Source: Aquabacterium sp. OR-4 (lineage in GTDB: Bacteria; Pseudomonadota; Gammaproteobacteria; Burkholderiales; Burkholderiaceae_C). From it: a DNA stretch of 64,000 nt. The translations under genes and the position numbers were made by a program. Shown piece after piece: positions 40,046-48,873 of this stretch. The notes under the pieces were generated by a model. It was not told the DNA's origin and did not search any database. It saw only the letters and a program-made list of their open reading frames with translations. How positions within the stretch are numbered: the first letter of the stretch is position 1; each line of letters begins with the position of its first letter. The DNA is taken from contig NZ_JAOCQD020000002.1 of assembly GCF_025290835.2 (NCBI RefSeq), positions 1,116,001 through 1,180,000 on the forward strand, given 5' to 3'.

Positions 40046-42570
40046 CAGAAACTGTAGCTTGCGCGCACGCCGACCGAGCGGGCTTCCTGGGCAATGGCCG
40101 TCAGCCCCTGGTTGGCGAAGCTGGTCAGCGGCGAGATGCCCAGGTTGGGCACGCGCGAGACGGTGGTCCAGCTGCGGTCATTGGCCAGGTTCTTGACGAA
40201 CAGGTCGAAGGACATGCTGCCCTTCTCGAAGCCCCAGCGCACATCGAAGCGGCTGTAGCCGTCGGTCTTGGCGAAGTTGAAGTCGCTCTCCCACATCTTG
40301 CCAACGTAGGTGACGTCACCGCGCACGAACGACTTCCAGCCGTTGTTCAGGCTGAAGCGGTAGGTGCTGTTCAGCGACATCTGCAGATCCGGCACCCGGG
40401 CCAGGGTGTTGCCGTCGAAACTCACCGCCGTGCCGGTCAGGGCCAGCACGCCGTAGCTGCCGTAGACCGATTGCGACGACGCGTCGTAGCGGGTCCACTT
40501 GGCGCGCTTGTAGTCCACATAGGCGTTGGCCGACCACTGCGCGCCCAGCTGGGCATCGACCGACAGCTCGATGCCGCGAATGCGGGCGTCGTTGCCGGCC
40601 TGGATGCCGGCGCCCGAGGCCGTCAGCGGGCAATCGGTCGTGCCCGTGGTGGTGCCGCAGCTGGACGGGTTGAAGACGCTGGTGCCGGTCAGCCGGTTCT
40701 TCCACTTCTGGTCATACACGGCCACGGCGTACTGCCAGTCGCGGCTGACGCGCTGCTTCAGGCCGAACTCCATGGAGGTCAGCTTGGGCTGCGGCGTGAA
40801 GTCATTGACGCCAGGCACCAGGGTGGCCAGCAAGGCCTTGCCGGCCGCCGAGGCACTGGTGTAGCCGCCGTTGACGGTGAGCGGCTGCACGCCCTCGGCC
40901 AGGTTGGCATACATCGAGATGTTGGCCGTCGGCTTGTAGCGCAGGGTCATGCGCGGCAGCCAGTTGCTGCTCTCGTTTTCAAGCGCTACGCCGGCGCGGG
41001 TGCGCGAGGTGATCTTGTCGCGCTGGTAGCGGGTTTCGAACGAGCCGGTGATCTGCTTGGTGAAGTCGTACTCCAGCGAGCCATAGATCGCCGGCACGTC
41101 GGAATCGAAGTTGCTGAAGTTGCTGGAGATGCCCACCGTCGTGCCACCGAAGCCCGGGCTGTAGTCGAGCTGCGAATAGACGTAGCTGGACTTGAAGTGG
41201 CTGACGCCAACCACGCCGCGCAGCGACGCCGAGGCGTCGGTGGACAGGCGGGCGTCGATCGTCAGATCCTCGGTGGGCGTGATCTGCGCGGTGTAGAAGT
41301 TGGCCGTGCCGGTCTTGTCGAGGTCGAAGATGCTGGTGGTGTAGGCCTTGTTGTAGCCAAGGTTGACGGCCAGATCCATCGACTTCGGCAGCTGGTAGCC
41401 CAGCTGCATCGAGGCCTGGGTCACTTCGCTGCGCATGCCCATGTGGTCGAGCTTGGGCGACTTGGCCAGGTAGGGGTCGTTCACCGTGTTGTTGACGAAG
41501 CCGTTGTAGGCCGCCGCCGGGATGCTGGTGTTGGCGTTGATGGCGCTGCTGCCCAGCGTGGTCAGCGAGGGAATGCTGCCGCAGAAGTAGGCGGTGCCCG
41601 GCGTGTACTGCACGGTCTCGCCGGTCTTGTTCTGGCCGCTGAAGGTCTTGCCTGCGCAGCTGGTGTTGCCCGTGGCCGCCAGGTAGGCCACCGCCGGCAG
41701 CGAGTCGTCATTGCTCTGGAAGTTGCCGCGCAGGCGGACCCAGAGTTTGTCCGTCGGCGTGAAGTACAGCGCACCGCCCACCGACTTCGAGTTCTCTGCG
41801 CCCAGTGCACCGCCATCGGTGGCACGGCTCTCGGCCACCTTGTTGTGGCTGGCCACCGTGATGCGGCCGTTCAGCAGGCCTTCGACCAGCGGGCCCTCGA
41901 TGCTGGCGTCGACATCCGACGAGCCACGGTGGTTCATGCTGGCGTTGACCGTGCCACGCAGCTCGGACGCCGGGTTCTTGGTGATGAAGTTCACCGCACC
42001 GCCGAAGGTGCTGCGGCCGAAAAACGCGTTCTGCGGCCCCTTCAGAACTTCGACCCGTGCCACGTCGGACATGCCCAGCGTGGAGATGCCGCCAGTGATG
42101 GCAATGCCATCGACGAACACGCCGCCCGAGGCATCGCTGGGACGGCCCAGTTCGCCCTGCAGGCCGCGGAAGGTGACCATGCCCGCCGCGCGGCCGTAGG
42201 CGCCCGTGCTCTGCGCCGAGGTGAAACTGAATCCCGCCGTCGCGCCCAGCTCGGTGACCGAGGTGGTGCCTGCCGCGCGCAGGTCCTTGTCGGACATGGT
42301 CTGCACCGAGATCGGCACATCCAGCTGCAACTCGGCGCGCTTGCGGGCCGTGACGTAAACCGTGCCCACGCCACCGCTGGAAGCGGCGTCCGCCGCCGGC
42401 TTGGCCGCCTGCGCCGCAGCCGAGGCCTCAGCCGTTGCCTGCGCCCAGGCCGAGGTCGCGGGGGCAAGGGCGGCTGCCGTCAGGCCAGCCCCCCAGGCGG
42501 CGCGCACCATCTGGCGCAGCGCCTGGCGGCGAAAGCGCGGGGGCACGGTGCGGGTGTATTGAGAATGCAT
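40045..42570 (-). CDS. TonB-dependent outer membrane receptor
   Basis: 841 residues from ATG 42570, with GGAG 9 bp upstream. An export signal ending ATSAWAQA is followed by a low-complexity Ala linker, a TonB-box-like VYVTARKR, the plug with KGPQNAFFGRSTFGGAVNFITK split near residue 185, and a barrel ending in VRASYSF with the terminal aromatic. Such receptors import large or scarce molecules, and this class (long extracellular loops, Caulobacter/sphingomonad style) often serves plant glycosides, aromatics or complex catabolic substrates. It is the only outer-membrane uptake protein in the window. Its operon also encodes the exported amine oxidase, hydrolases, an FAD oxidase and a GH3 glycosidase. 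Confidence 0.92.
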   Translation of the reverse strand: MHSQYTRTVPPRFRRQALRQMVRAAWGAGLTAAALAPATSAWAQATAEASAAAQAAKPAADAASSGGVGTVYVTARKRAELQLDVPISVQTMSDKDLRAAGTTSVTELGATAGFSFTSAQSTGAYGRAAGMVTFRGLQGELGRPSDASGGVFVDGIAITGGISTLGMSDVARVEVLKGPQNAFFGRSTFGGAVNFITKNPASELRGTVNASMNHRGSSDVDASIEGPLVEGLLNGRITVASHNKVAESRATDGGALGAENSKSVGGALYFTPTDKLWVRLRGNFQSNDDSLPAVAYLAATGNTSCAGKTFSGQNKTGETVQYTPGTAYFCGSIPSLTTLGSSAINANTSIPAAAYNGFVNNTVNDPYLAKSPKLDHMGMRSEVTQASMQLGYQLPKSMDLAVNLGYNKAYTTSIFDLDKTGTANFYTAQITPTEDLTIDARLSTDASASLRGVVGVSHFKSSYVYSQLDYSPGFGGTTVGISSNFSNFDSDVPAIYGSLEYDFTKQITGSFETRYQRDKITSRTRAGVALENESSNWLPRMTLRYKPTANISMYANLAEGVQPLTVNGGYTSASAAGKALLATLVPGVNDFTPQPKLTSMEFGLKQRVSRDWQYAVAVYDQKWKNRLTGTSVFNPSSCGTTTGTTDCPLTASGAGIQAGNDARIRGIELSVDAQLGAQWSANAYVDYKRAKWTRYDASSQSVYGSYGVLALTGTAVSFDGNTLARVPDLQMSLNSTYRFSLNNGWKSFVRGDVTYVGKMWESDFNFAKTDGYSRFDVRWGFEKGSMSFDLFVKNLANDRSWTTVSRVPNLGISPLTSFANQGLTAIAQEARSVGVRASYSF

Positions 42571-42719
42571 GTTCAATGACTCCAGGGATGGGCGTTTGGG
42601 GGGGCGAAGGGGGTGGCCGGCAGCAGGCCCGGACTCGGTTCTTCTGGCTCCCCTGCAGCGCGCTGGCTGCAGGGGGGCGACTCACAGGAATGGCGATGAA
42701 GGGCCGGGCATGACCTGCG

Positions 42720-43697
42720 TCAGGACCCGGCCTGGCCGCAGTGAAGCTCGTCGATCAGGGCGTTGAAGCGCACGGCCTCGTCCAGGAACACGGCATGTCC
42801 GGCAGCCGGAAAGTCGATGAGTCGGGCCTGCGGGAAGAAGTCCTTCAGGCGGGCCACGGTGGCAGGGCCCACCAACGGGTCTTTGCCGCCGGTGGCAAAG
42901 GTGACAGGCTGCGCGACGGCCGGCTTGCCGCTGCGCGGACGCCGGGCCACGCCCTGTTCAACCCAGGGCCCGACACGCATGGCCGCCGCCGCAAACTGGG
43001 CCAGCAGCGCCTTGTCCAGCGCAGGGTTGGGAAACAGCAGCTGGATCGATGCCTCGACCGCGCCGATGTTCAAGGCCAGGTCAGGGCTGACCGACGGCCG
43101 CGGCGGCGCGTTCACCGGTGCGGCTGGCGGCGGTGGCGATGCCGCGGTGCCACCGGCGGTGCCGGTGAGCAGGTAGCCGGCCACCGGCACATCCGGGTAC
43201 AACGCGGCGAAGTCCATGGCCACATTGCCCCCGAAGGACCAGCCCACGATCAGCGGCTTGTCCAGGCCCAGCGCCTGGATCACCCGCGCCACGTCATCGG
43301 CCCAGGGACGGCTGCTGTGGTAGGCCTCCGGCTGCCAGGGCGAACCCGAGTTGCCATGCCCGCGCAGGTCAAACGCCACCAGGCGGCACCGTTTGGCCAG
43401 GTCGGATCCGAACTGCAGCGACCAGCTCAGGGTGCTTTGCCGGAAGCCATGAATGAACAGCACCGCCGGCTTGGCCGGATCACCCTGATCCACCACATTG
43501 AGCGGCACACCGCCACCGCCCGCCACCTGCATGAAGCGCGCCTGGGCGAAGGGCGATGTGGCGGTGGCTGGCGCTGCGGCGCCTGCTGCCGGGGCCGCTG
43601 CGGGCTGCGCCAGCGCGGCAGTGGCGAACAGCGGCGCGCCGAGCAGCGCGCAGATGCTCAGGCACATGCTCAGGCAGATGCGAAGGCGGCTGCTCAT
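42720..43697 (-). CDS. Secreted alpha/beta hydrolase
   Basis: 325 residues. Signal MSSRLRICLSMCLSICALLGAPLFATAALAQ, then an Ala/Pro linker and the hydrolase fold: VLFIHGFRQSTLSW (oxyanion loop), RLVAFDLRGHGNSG, nucleophile elbow IVGWSFGGNVAMDFA (Ser near residue 148) and late GKDPLVGPATV with the His in AAGHAVFLDE. Periplasmic ester or lactone hydrolysis is the likely role; haloperoxidase-like relatives share these motifs. It is followed 150 bp downstream by the TonB receptor and its start overlaps the stop of the quinone-oxidoreductase-like gene (ATGA). Confidence 0.88.
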   Translation of the reverse strand: MSSRLRICLSMCLSICALLGAPLFATAALAQPAAAPAAGAAAPATATSPFAQARFMQVAGGGGVPLNVVDQGDPAKPAVLFIHGFRQSTLSWSLQFGSDLAKRCRLVAFDLRGHGNSGSPWQPEAYHSSRPWADDVARVIQALGLDKPLIVGWSFGGNVAMDFAALYPDVPVAGYLLTGTAGGTAASPPPPAAPVNAPPRPSVSPDLALNIGAVEASIQLLFPNPALDKALLAQFAAAAMRVGPWVEQGVARRPRSGKPAVAQPVTFATGGKDPLVGPATVARLKDFFPQARLIDFPAAGHAVFLDEAVRFNALIDELHCGQAGS

Positions 43698-44713
43698 GCG
43701 TGCGTCTCCTGGCCCAGTTCAACCACGACCTTGCCCATCGACTGGCCCGACAGCAGGTGCTCGACGGCATCCGGAACCTGCGCCACGCCGCAGAAGCGCT
43801 GCGCGTCGAGCGCCACCCGCAACTGCCCGGCTTGGTAGAGCGGGAAGAGCGCCGCGCGCGCGGCGGCCCAGTGCGGCGTCAGCAGCCCGTTCATGAAGCC
43901 GCGCACCGAAGCGCCCTTGTAGTAAAGCTTGTGCACGATGCGCGGGCCGGTCACGATCTCAGGCTTGCCGTCCAGGTCTTGCGCGGCGCCGCCTACCACC
44001 AGGCGGCCATGCGGTGCCAGGTTGTCCAGCAGCGCATCGAAGGTACTGCCCCCCACGGTGTCGATGGCCAGGTCCAGCGCATCGCCAAAGTCACGGGCCA
44101 GCGCGGTGCCGATCGGCTCGGCCCTGTAATCGATCACCCGGTCGGCGCCCAGGCTCTTGACGAAGGCCGCCTTGACCGGACCGCCGCAGATCGCCACCAC
44201 GCGGCAGCCGCGCAGCTTGGCCAGCTGCACCAGCAGGTGGCCCAGGCCCCCAGCCGCCGCCGAGATCGCTACCGTCTCGCCGGCCTGGGCCTGGCCCAGA
44301 TGGTTCAGTGCCAGCCAGGCCGAGACACCGGTGGAGGCCAGGGCCAGCCACTCGGGTGTGGCGGCCGCCACCGGGATGAAGTCGGCGGCCGGGCCGATGT
44401 TGCCTTCGCGGTAGCCGCCGCGAAAGCGCACAGTGACGACCGCATCGCCTGGCACGAAGCCCTCGACATCGGCGCCCACCGCCTGCACCACTCCCAGCGC
44501 CTCGACACCCATCACGCTGGGCAGGGCCACGCGCACATAGTCGACGGCGTTGCGGGCAATCTGGGTGTCGAAGATGCCGTTGACGCCGCAGCACAGATTG
44601 CGCACCGCAATCTCGCCCGGGGCCGGGTCGCGCCAGGGCAGGCTGACCACCTCGGTGGCGGCGCGCACGGTGGGCGCAAAGCGCTGCAGTTGCAGGGCGC
44701 GATAGGTGCTCAC
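43694..44713 (-). CDS. Zinc-independent MDR oxidoreductase (quinone oxidoreductase-like)
   Basis: 339 residues from GTG 44713, preceded by GGAGG at 8 bp. Medium-chain dehydrogenase layout: GroES-like N-terminal half with GVEALGVVQAVGADVEGF, then the nucleotide fold ISAAAGGLGHLLVQLAKLRG near residue 155. Zinc-site Cys residues are absent, as in quinone oxidoreductases and enoyl/2-alkenal reductases. It would reduce a C=C or quinone with NADPH in the cytoplasm. Coupled by ATGA overlap to the secreted hydrolase gene and preceded by the FAD oxidase gene 58 bp upstream. Substrate unknown. Confidence 0.88.
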   Translation of the reverse strand: MSTYRALQLQRFAPTVRAATEVVSLPWRDPAPGEIAVRNLCCGVNGIFDTQIARNAVDYVRVALPSVMGVEALGVVQAVGADVEGFVPGDAVVTVRFRGGYREGNIGPAADFIPVAAATPEWLALASTGVSAWLALNHLGQAQAGETVAISAAAGGLGHLLVQLAKLRGCRVVAICGGPVKAAFVKSLGADRVIDYRAEPIGTALARDFGDALDLAIDTVGGSTFDALLDNLAPHGRLVVGGAAQDLDGKPEIVTGPRIVHKLYYKGASVRGFMNGLLTPHWAAARAALFPLYQAGQLRVALDAQRFCGVAQVPDAVEHLLSGQSMGKVVVELGQETHA

Positions 44714-44771
44714 TGGACTGGCCTCCGCGCGGTGCGCGCCGCGACTCGCACTGGGGAGCGGCCCGGCGCGC

Positions 44772-46385
44772 TCATGCCGGCTGCACCGGGTGGGGCATGT
44801 CGAAGCCCAGCACGCCGGGGTTCATCAGGCCGGCCGGGTCCACCTCGCGCTTGAGCGCCTCCAGGAAGGCCCACGACGCCGGCTCGCGGCTGGCACGGTA
44901 GGGGTAGGTGCGGCCGATCTGGTAGTGGCCGGCACCGTGGCGCTGGAACACGGCGATGACCTGCGCCTTGGCCTTCAACGCCACCGCGTGGGCGGCCGGG
45001 TTGGGGGCCAGCACCGGCAGACGCGCCAGGTGCGCTGCCTCGATCGCCGCCTCGTGCACCGGCAGGCGCTCGTCGGGCCAGTACAGCACCGGCTCCAGGA
45101 TCATGGCGTTGGTCGACATGCTGGTGAACAGGAAGCCGGTGTGCACGCCATGCTGCTGAAACTCGGTCGCCATGCCGGCAAAGACCTGCTGCAGTTCGGC
45201 CAGCACCTCGGCGGCCTTCGACAGCGGCACCTGGCCATGGATCGGCAGCCAGCGCTCGCCGTCGGGCCCCAGGATGCTGTTGGCCGGCGGGAAGGGCTGG
45301 GCCCGGATGACCTTGGCAATGGTGTTGGCGATCTCGCTGCCGCCGAGCGAGCCGGCGATGCGACGGGCCTCGGCCAGGTCGAAGGCCACGGCCTCGGCGC
45401 AGCGGCCCTCGGCATTGAGGTGCAGCGAGTAGTCATCGGCCTCGATGAAGCTGCGGCCGGCCATCGCCATGCGGCCCACCTCGACCAGGCCCTTCACCAG
45501 CGACTTCTGCTTGCCCACCACGGCCAGCGCCTTCTTCATGTCGCCGGCCATCGACTCGCGGCGCATGCGCACACGGGTCAGGCCCGGGTCGAAGGCACAG
45601 GTCTCGGCGGCCAGGCCGGCGCGTGCCATCTCGGCCATCGCCGCCATCAGCGCGGCACCGGTCTTGAACGAGAAGGCCACCGAGCCCTCATGGGCCGGCA
45701 TGCGCATCAGGCGCAGGGTGACCTCGGCCTTCACGCCCAGGGCGCCACAGTCGCCGCAGAACAGGCCGGCCAGGTCAGGGCCGAAGTGCCGGTAGAACGG
45801 CGACTGGCCATCGGCGCCGCGGGCGCCGGTGCGCAGCACGCGGCCATCGGCCAGCACCACGGTCAGCGCCACCACGCTCTCGCTGGAGGTGCCGTGCTGG
45901 CCGGCGCCCAGCATGGCGTTGAGCTGCGAGAGCCCGCCGCCGATGGTGGAGGCCATGCCCGACATCGGCCCCCAGAACGGCGTGCGCAGCCCCAGCGGCG
46001 CCAGGGCGGCCAGCAGCTGCGCCCAGCTGCAGCCGGCCTGCACGGTGACCGTCATGTCCTGCTCGTTGATGGCCAGCACCTGGTTCATGCGCCGCATGTC
46101 CAGCGCCACGGTGTGCGCCGCGCCGGGCACATAGCCGGCGGTGTAGCTCAGGCCGGCCCCGCGCGGGGCGATGGCGTAGCCGGCGGCGGTGGATGCCGCA
46201 ACCACCCGCGACAGCTCGTCGACGCTGCCCGGGGCCACCACCAGGCTGACCTTGCCGGTGCCACGGTCGCCGATGTCGGTGCTGAACAGCGCGCGCAGCG
46301 CGTCGTCCAGATGCACATGCGCGTCGCCGACGATGGCACGCAGCATCGGCAGAACATCAACGGTGGCAGGGGCCAGGGGACTCAT
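44772..46385 (-). CDS. FAD-binding PCMH-type oxidase/dehydrogenase (copy B)
   Basis: 537 residues from ATG 46385, with GGAG 8 bp upstream; a nine-residue longer frame has no such site. PCMH domain IAPRGAGLSYTAGYVPG, GLRTPFWGPMSGMASTIGG, FCGDCGALGVKAEVTL, and C-terminal DPAGLMNPGVLGFDM. The motifs and order match the oxidase at 21371-23005 closely enough to call them paralogues. No signal peptide despite lying in an operon with several exported enzymes. Role: oxidation of a hydroxy acid or alcohol intermediate with electrons to O2 or a quinone, by family analogy. Confidence 0.9.
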   Translation of the reverse strand: MSPLAPATVDVLPMLRAIVGDAHVHLDDALRALFSTDIGDRGTGKVSLVVAPGSVDELSRVVAASTAAGYAIAPRGAGLSYTAGYVPGAAHTVALDMRRMNQVLAINEQDMTVTVQAGCSWAQLLAALAPLGLRTPFWGPMSGMASTIGGGLSQLNAMLGAGQHGTSSESVVALTVVLADGRVLRTGARGADGQSPFYRHFGPDLAGLFCGDCGALGVKAEVTLRLMRMPAHEGSVAFSFKTGAALMAAMAEMARAGLAAETCAFDPGLTRVRMRRESMAGDMKKALAVVGKQKSLVKGLVEVGRMAMAGRSFIEADDYSLHLNAEGRCAEAVAFDLAEARRIAGSLGGSEIANTIAKVIRAQPFPPANSILGPDGERWLPIHGQVPLSKAAEVLAELQQVFAGMATEFQQHGVHTGFLFTSMSTNAMILEPVLYWPDERLPVHEAAIEAAHLARLPVLAPNPAAHAVALKAKAQVIAVFQRHGAGHYQIGRTYPYRASREPASWAFLEALKREVDPAGLMNPGVLGFDMPHPVQPA

Positions 46386-46483
46386 CAAGGGATCTCCGTT
46401 CCAGTGCCTCAATCGTGCGTTTGCGGCGGCGTCAACCCAAGTCGGTTGTGGCGACTGACCGCACAGTGAGCAGCGCCGCGCGC

Positions 46484-48676
46484 TCAGGGCTTGAGCGCCA
46501 TCGCCGGCAGGCGCAGCTCGACCGTCGGCCCCAGGTCGGCCGCGCTCTTGCCGAACGCAAAGCGGTAGGTGCCGGCGGGCAGCGTCCAGCCACCCGCGGT
46601 GAAGTCGGCCAGCAGGCGCGGGTCGACGCGCCAGCTCAGTGCCTGCCGCTGCCCCGGCTGCAGCGGCACCTTCTGAAACGCCACCAGGCGCTGCAGCTTG
46701 CGGCCGTTGCGTTCCACCAGATAGGCCTGGGGCACGTCGGCACCGGCGCGCGACCCGTCGTTGCTGACCGTCAGGCCCAGCGTGATGCCCTGGTCGTTGC
46801 GGGCCCAGGCTGCGCCATGGCTGAAGCGGGTGTAGCTGAGCCCGTGGCCAAAGGCGTACAGCGGCGTCTGCCCGGTCTTGGCAAACCAGCGGTAGCCCGC
46901 CTGCGCCCCTTCGGCGTACACCACCTGCACGGGTGTGCGCTCCGGCAGGCCGATGCCCGGCAAGGCGCTGCGTGGCATCTGCGACAGCGACTGCGGAAAG
47001 CTGATGGGCAGGCGCCCGGCCGGGTTGACCGCGCCGGTCAGCACATCGGCAATGGCCTGCCCGCCCTCCTGGCCGGGGTACCAGGCCTGGACGATGGCGC
47101 GCACCTCGCGGTGCCAGGGCATGGTGATGGGGTTGCCGGTCTCCAGCACCACCAGCGTGTTCGGGTTGGCGGCCGCCAGCTTGGCGATCAGCTCGTCCTG
47201 CCCTTGGGGCAGGGCCAGACTGCCCGAGTCATGGCCCTCACCTTCCCACTTGGTGGCGAACACGATCACCAGGTCGGCCTTGGCCGCGTAGGCGGCCGCG
47301 GTGTCGGCCGAGTAGCCCGAGTTGAAGCGCACCCGCGCCTGGGGCATCGCCGCCTTCAGCGCAGCCAGCGGTGAACCGGGCATCAGCATCTGGCGGCTGA
47401 ACATCGTCGACGGATCGCCTGCATCCCCGGTCACGAACCTCGGCTTGCCGTTGCTGGGGATCACCTGGCTGGAGCCGCCACCGGACATCACGCCGAAATC
47501 GGCATGACCGCCGACCACCAGCACGCTGGGCGCGCCCTCCTTCGCCAGCGGCAATACGCCGTCGTTCTTCAGCAGCACGATGCCGGCCTGGGCGGCTTCC
47601 AGCGCCACCCGGGCATGGGCCGGGTAGCCGATCGGCGTGGGCGTGTAGGCCTGCTCGATGCCCAGCGCATACAGGTTGCGCAGCATCCGGCGCACGGCAT
47701 CCGAGACACGCGCCTTGCTCACCTGGCCGGCATCGACCAGGGCCTGCAGCGGCTGGCCGAACCAGACCTCCTTGTCGAGCTGGCTGCCGGCCTGCTGATC
47801 CAGGCCCGCGTTGAAGAAGCTGGCTGAACTGACCGCGCCCCAGTCGGACATGACCCAGCCCTTGTAGCCCCAGTCGCGCTTGAGCACGGTGTTGAGCAGG
47901 TGCTCGTTGCCGCAGGCCTTGTGGCCGTTGACCAGGTTGTAGGCGCACATCACCGCGCCCGGCTGGCCGATCTCGATGCCGATCTGGAAGGCCAGCAGTT
48001 CGCTTTCGCGCAGCGGGGCCTCGTCGATCACCGAGTCGGCGTAAAAGCGCAGCGTCTCCTGCCCGTTCAGCGCGAAGTGCTTGATGGTTGACACCACGCC
48101 CTGCGCCTGGATGGCGCGGATGCCGTGCCCGGCCAGCACGCCGGCCAGCCAGGGGTCTTCACCCAGGTACTCGAAGTTCCGGCCATTGCGCGGATCACGG
48201 GCCAGGTTCATGCCGCCGGCCAGCAGCACGTTGAAGCCCTTGGCACGCGCCTCCATTGCCACGGTGGCGCCCACGCGCTCGGCCAGCCCGGTGTCAAACG
48301 AGGCCGCCAGGGCCAGGCTGGCCGGCATGGCCGTGGCCACATCGCCGGGCCGCGACAGGTTCGGGTTGCCGATGCCCAGGCCGGCATCGGTGGCCAGCTG
48401 TGCGGGCACGCCCAGGCGCGGCACACCGGGCACATAGCCGGCCGTGGCGGGCACACCCGCAGGGATCACCGCCTTGGAGCCCGGAAACGGGATCGGCATG
48501 ATGCCCACCAGCAGGCTCATGCGCTCGGCATCGGTCATCTGCGCCTCGACCCGCGCGGCGCGGGCATCGGCGTCTTCGCGGGTCTGGGCCAGGGCCGCCG
48601 GTGTGCCCAGCAGCGCGGGCACCAGCAGGATGGCGGTTTGTCTCAGGCGGTGCTGCGGTGTCATTCGGGAGCTCAT
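46484..48676 (-). CDS. Glycoside hydrolase family 3 beta-glucosidase, exported
   Basis: 730 residues from ATG 48676 (ATG 48664 and TTG 48682 are alternatives). Signal region MTPQHRLRQTAILLVPALLG with a cut near ALAQ. GH3 motifs in order: AMPASLALAASFDTGLAERVG, EYLGEDPWLAGVLAGHGIRA, STIKHFALNGQE, and the nucleophile loop WVMSDWGAVSSASFF (Asp near residue 275). A C-terminal domain of the same enzyme carries HGLSYTRFSHGA and a fibronectin III-like end. It removes beta-linked glucosyl or xylosyl units from oligosaccharides or plant glycosides in the periplasm. Its presence suggests that the substrate may arrive glycosylated, though the enzyme may simply be a neighbour. Confidence 0.92.
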   Translation of the reverse strand: MSSRMTPQHRLRQTAILLVPALLGTPAALAQTREDADARAARVEAQMTDAERMSLLVGIMPIPFPGSKAVIPAGVPATAGYVPGVPRLGVPAQLATDAGLGIGNPNLSRPGDVATAMPASLALAASFDTGLAERVGATVAMEARAKGFNVLLAGGMNLARDPRNGRNFEYLGEDPWLAGVLAGHGIRAIQAQGVVSTIKHFALNGQETLRFYADSVIDEAPLRESELLAFQIGIEIGQPGAVMCAYNLVNGHKACGNEHLLNTVLKRDWGYKGWVMSDWGAVSSASFFNAGLDQQAGSQLDKEVWFGQPLQALVDAGQVSKARVSDAVRRMLRNLYALGIEQAYTPTPIGYPAHARVALEAAQAGIVLLKNDGVLPLAKEGAPSVLVVGGHADFGVMSGGGSSQVIPSNGKPRFVTGDAGDPSTMFSRQMLMPGSPLAALKAAMPQARVRFNSGYSADTAAAYAAKADLVIVFATKWEGEGHDSGSLALPQGQDELIAKLAAANPNTLVVLETGNPITMPWHREVRAIVQAWYPGQEGGQAIADVLTGAVNPAGRLPISFPQSLSQMPRSALPGIGLPERTPVQVVYAEGAQAGYRWFAKTGQTPLYAFGHGLSYTRFSHGAAWARNDQGITLGLTVSNDGSRAGADVPQAYLVERNGRKLQRLVAFQKVPLQPGQRQALSWRVDPRLLADFTAGGWTLPAGTYRFAFGKSAADLGPTVELRLPAMALKP

Positions 48677-48727
48677 GCGCAAAGTAAAGAGGGCCAGGTC
48701 GGGCCATCAAGATCAGAGCCTGCACGC

Positions 48728-48772
48728 GCTGCGGGTGCTGCGGGTGCTGCGGGTGCAGCGGGTTCTGCGGGT
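48728..48772 (+). repeat. 9-bp tandem repeat, five copies
   Basis: GCTGCGGGT occurs three times perfectly (48728-48754) and then twice with one or two changes, in the gap between the glycosidase and the next alpha/beta hydrolase gene. It looks like replication-slippage DNA and would code Leu-Arg-Val repeats in one frame. No function assigned. Confidence 0.7.
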
Positions 48773-48873
48773 TGGCCCTGCGTGCAAGGATGCTGTCACC
48801 CGGCGCCGACCAGGCCGAAGCCCTGGTGCAGCGGTGTTCGCCAGCCGGCCAGTGCGGCGGTGGATGGCCGCCG

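Noticed and set aside
40006..42579. An 857-residue plus-strand frame opposite the TonB receptor
   Set aside because: Antisense shadow of a clear receptor gene; biased composition and no domain.
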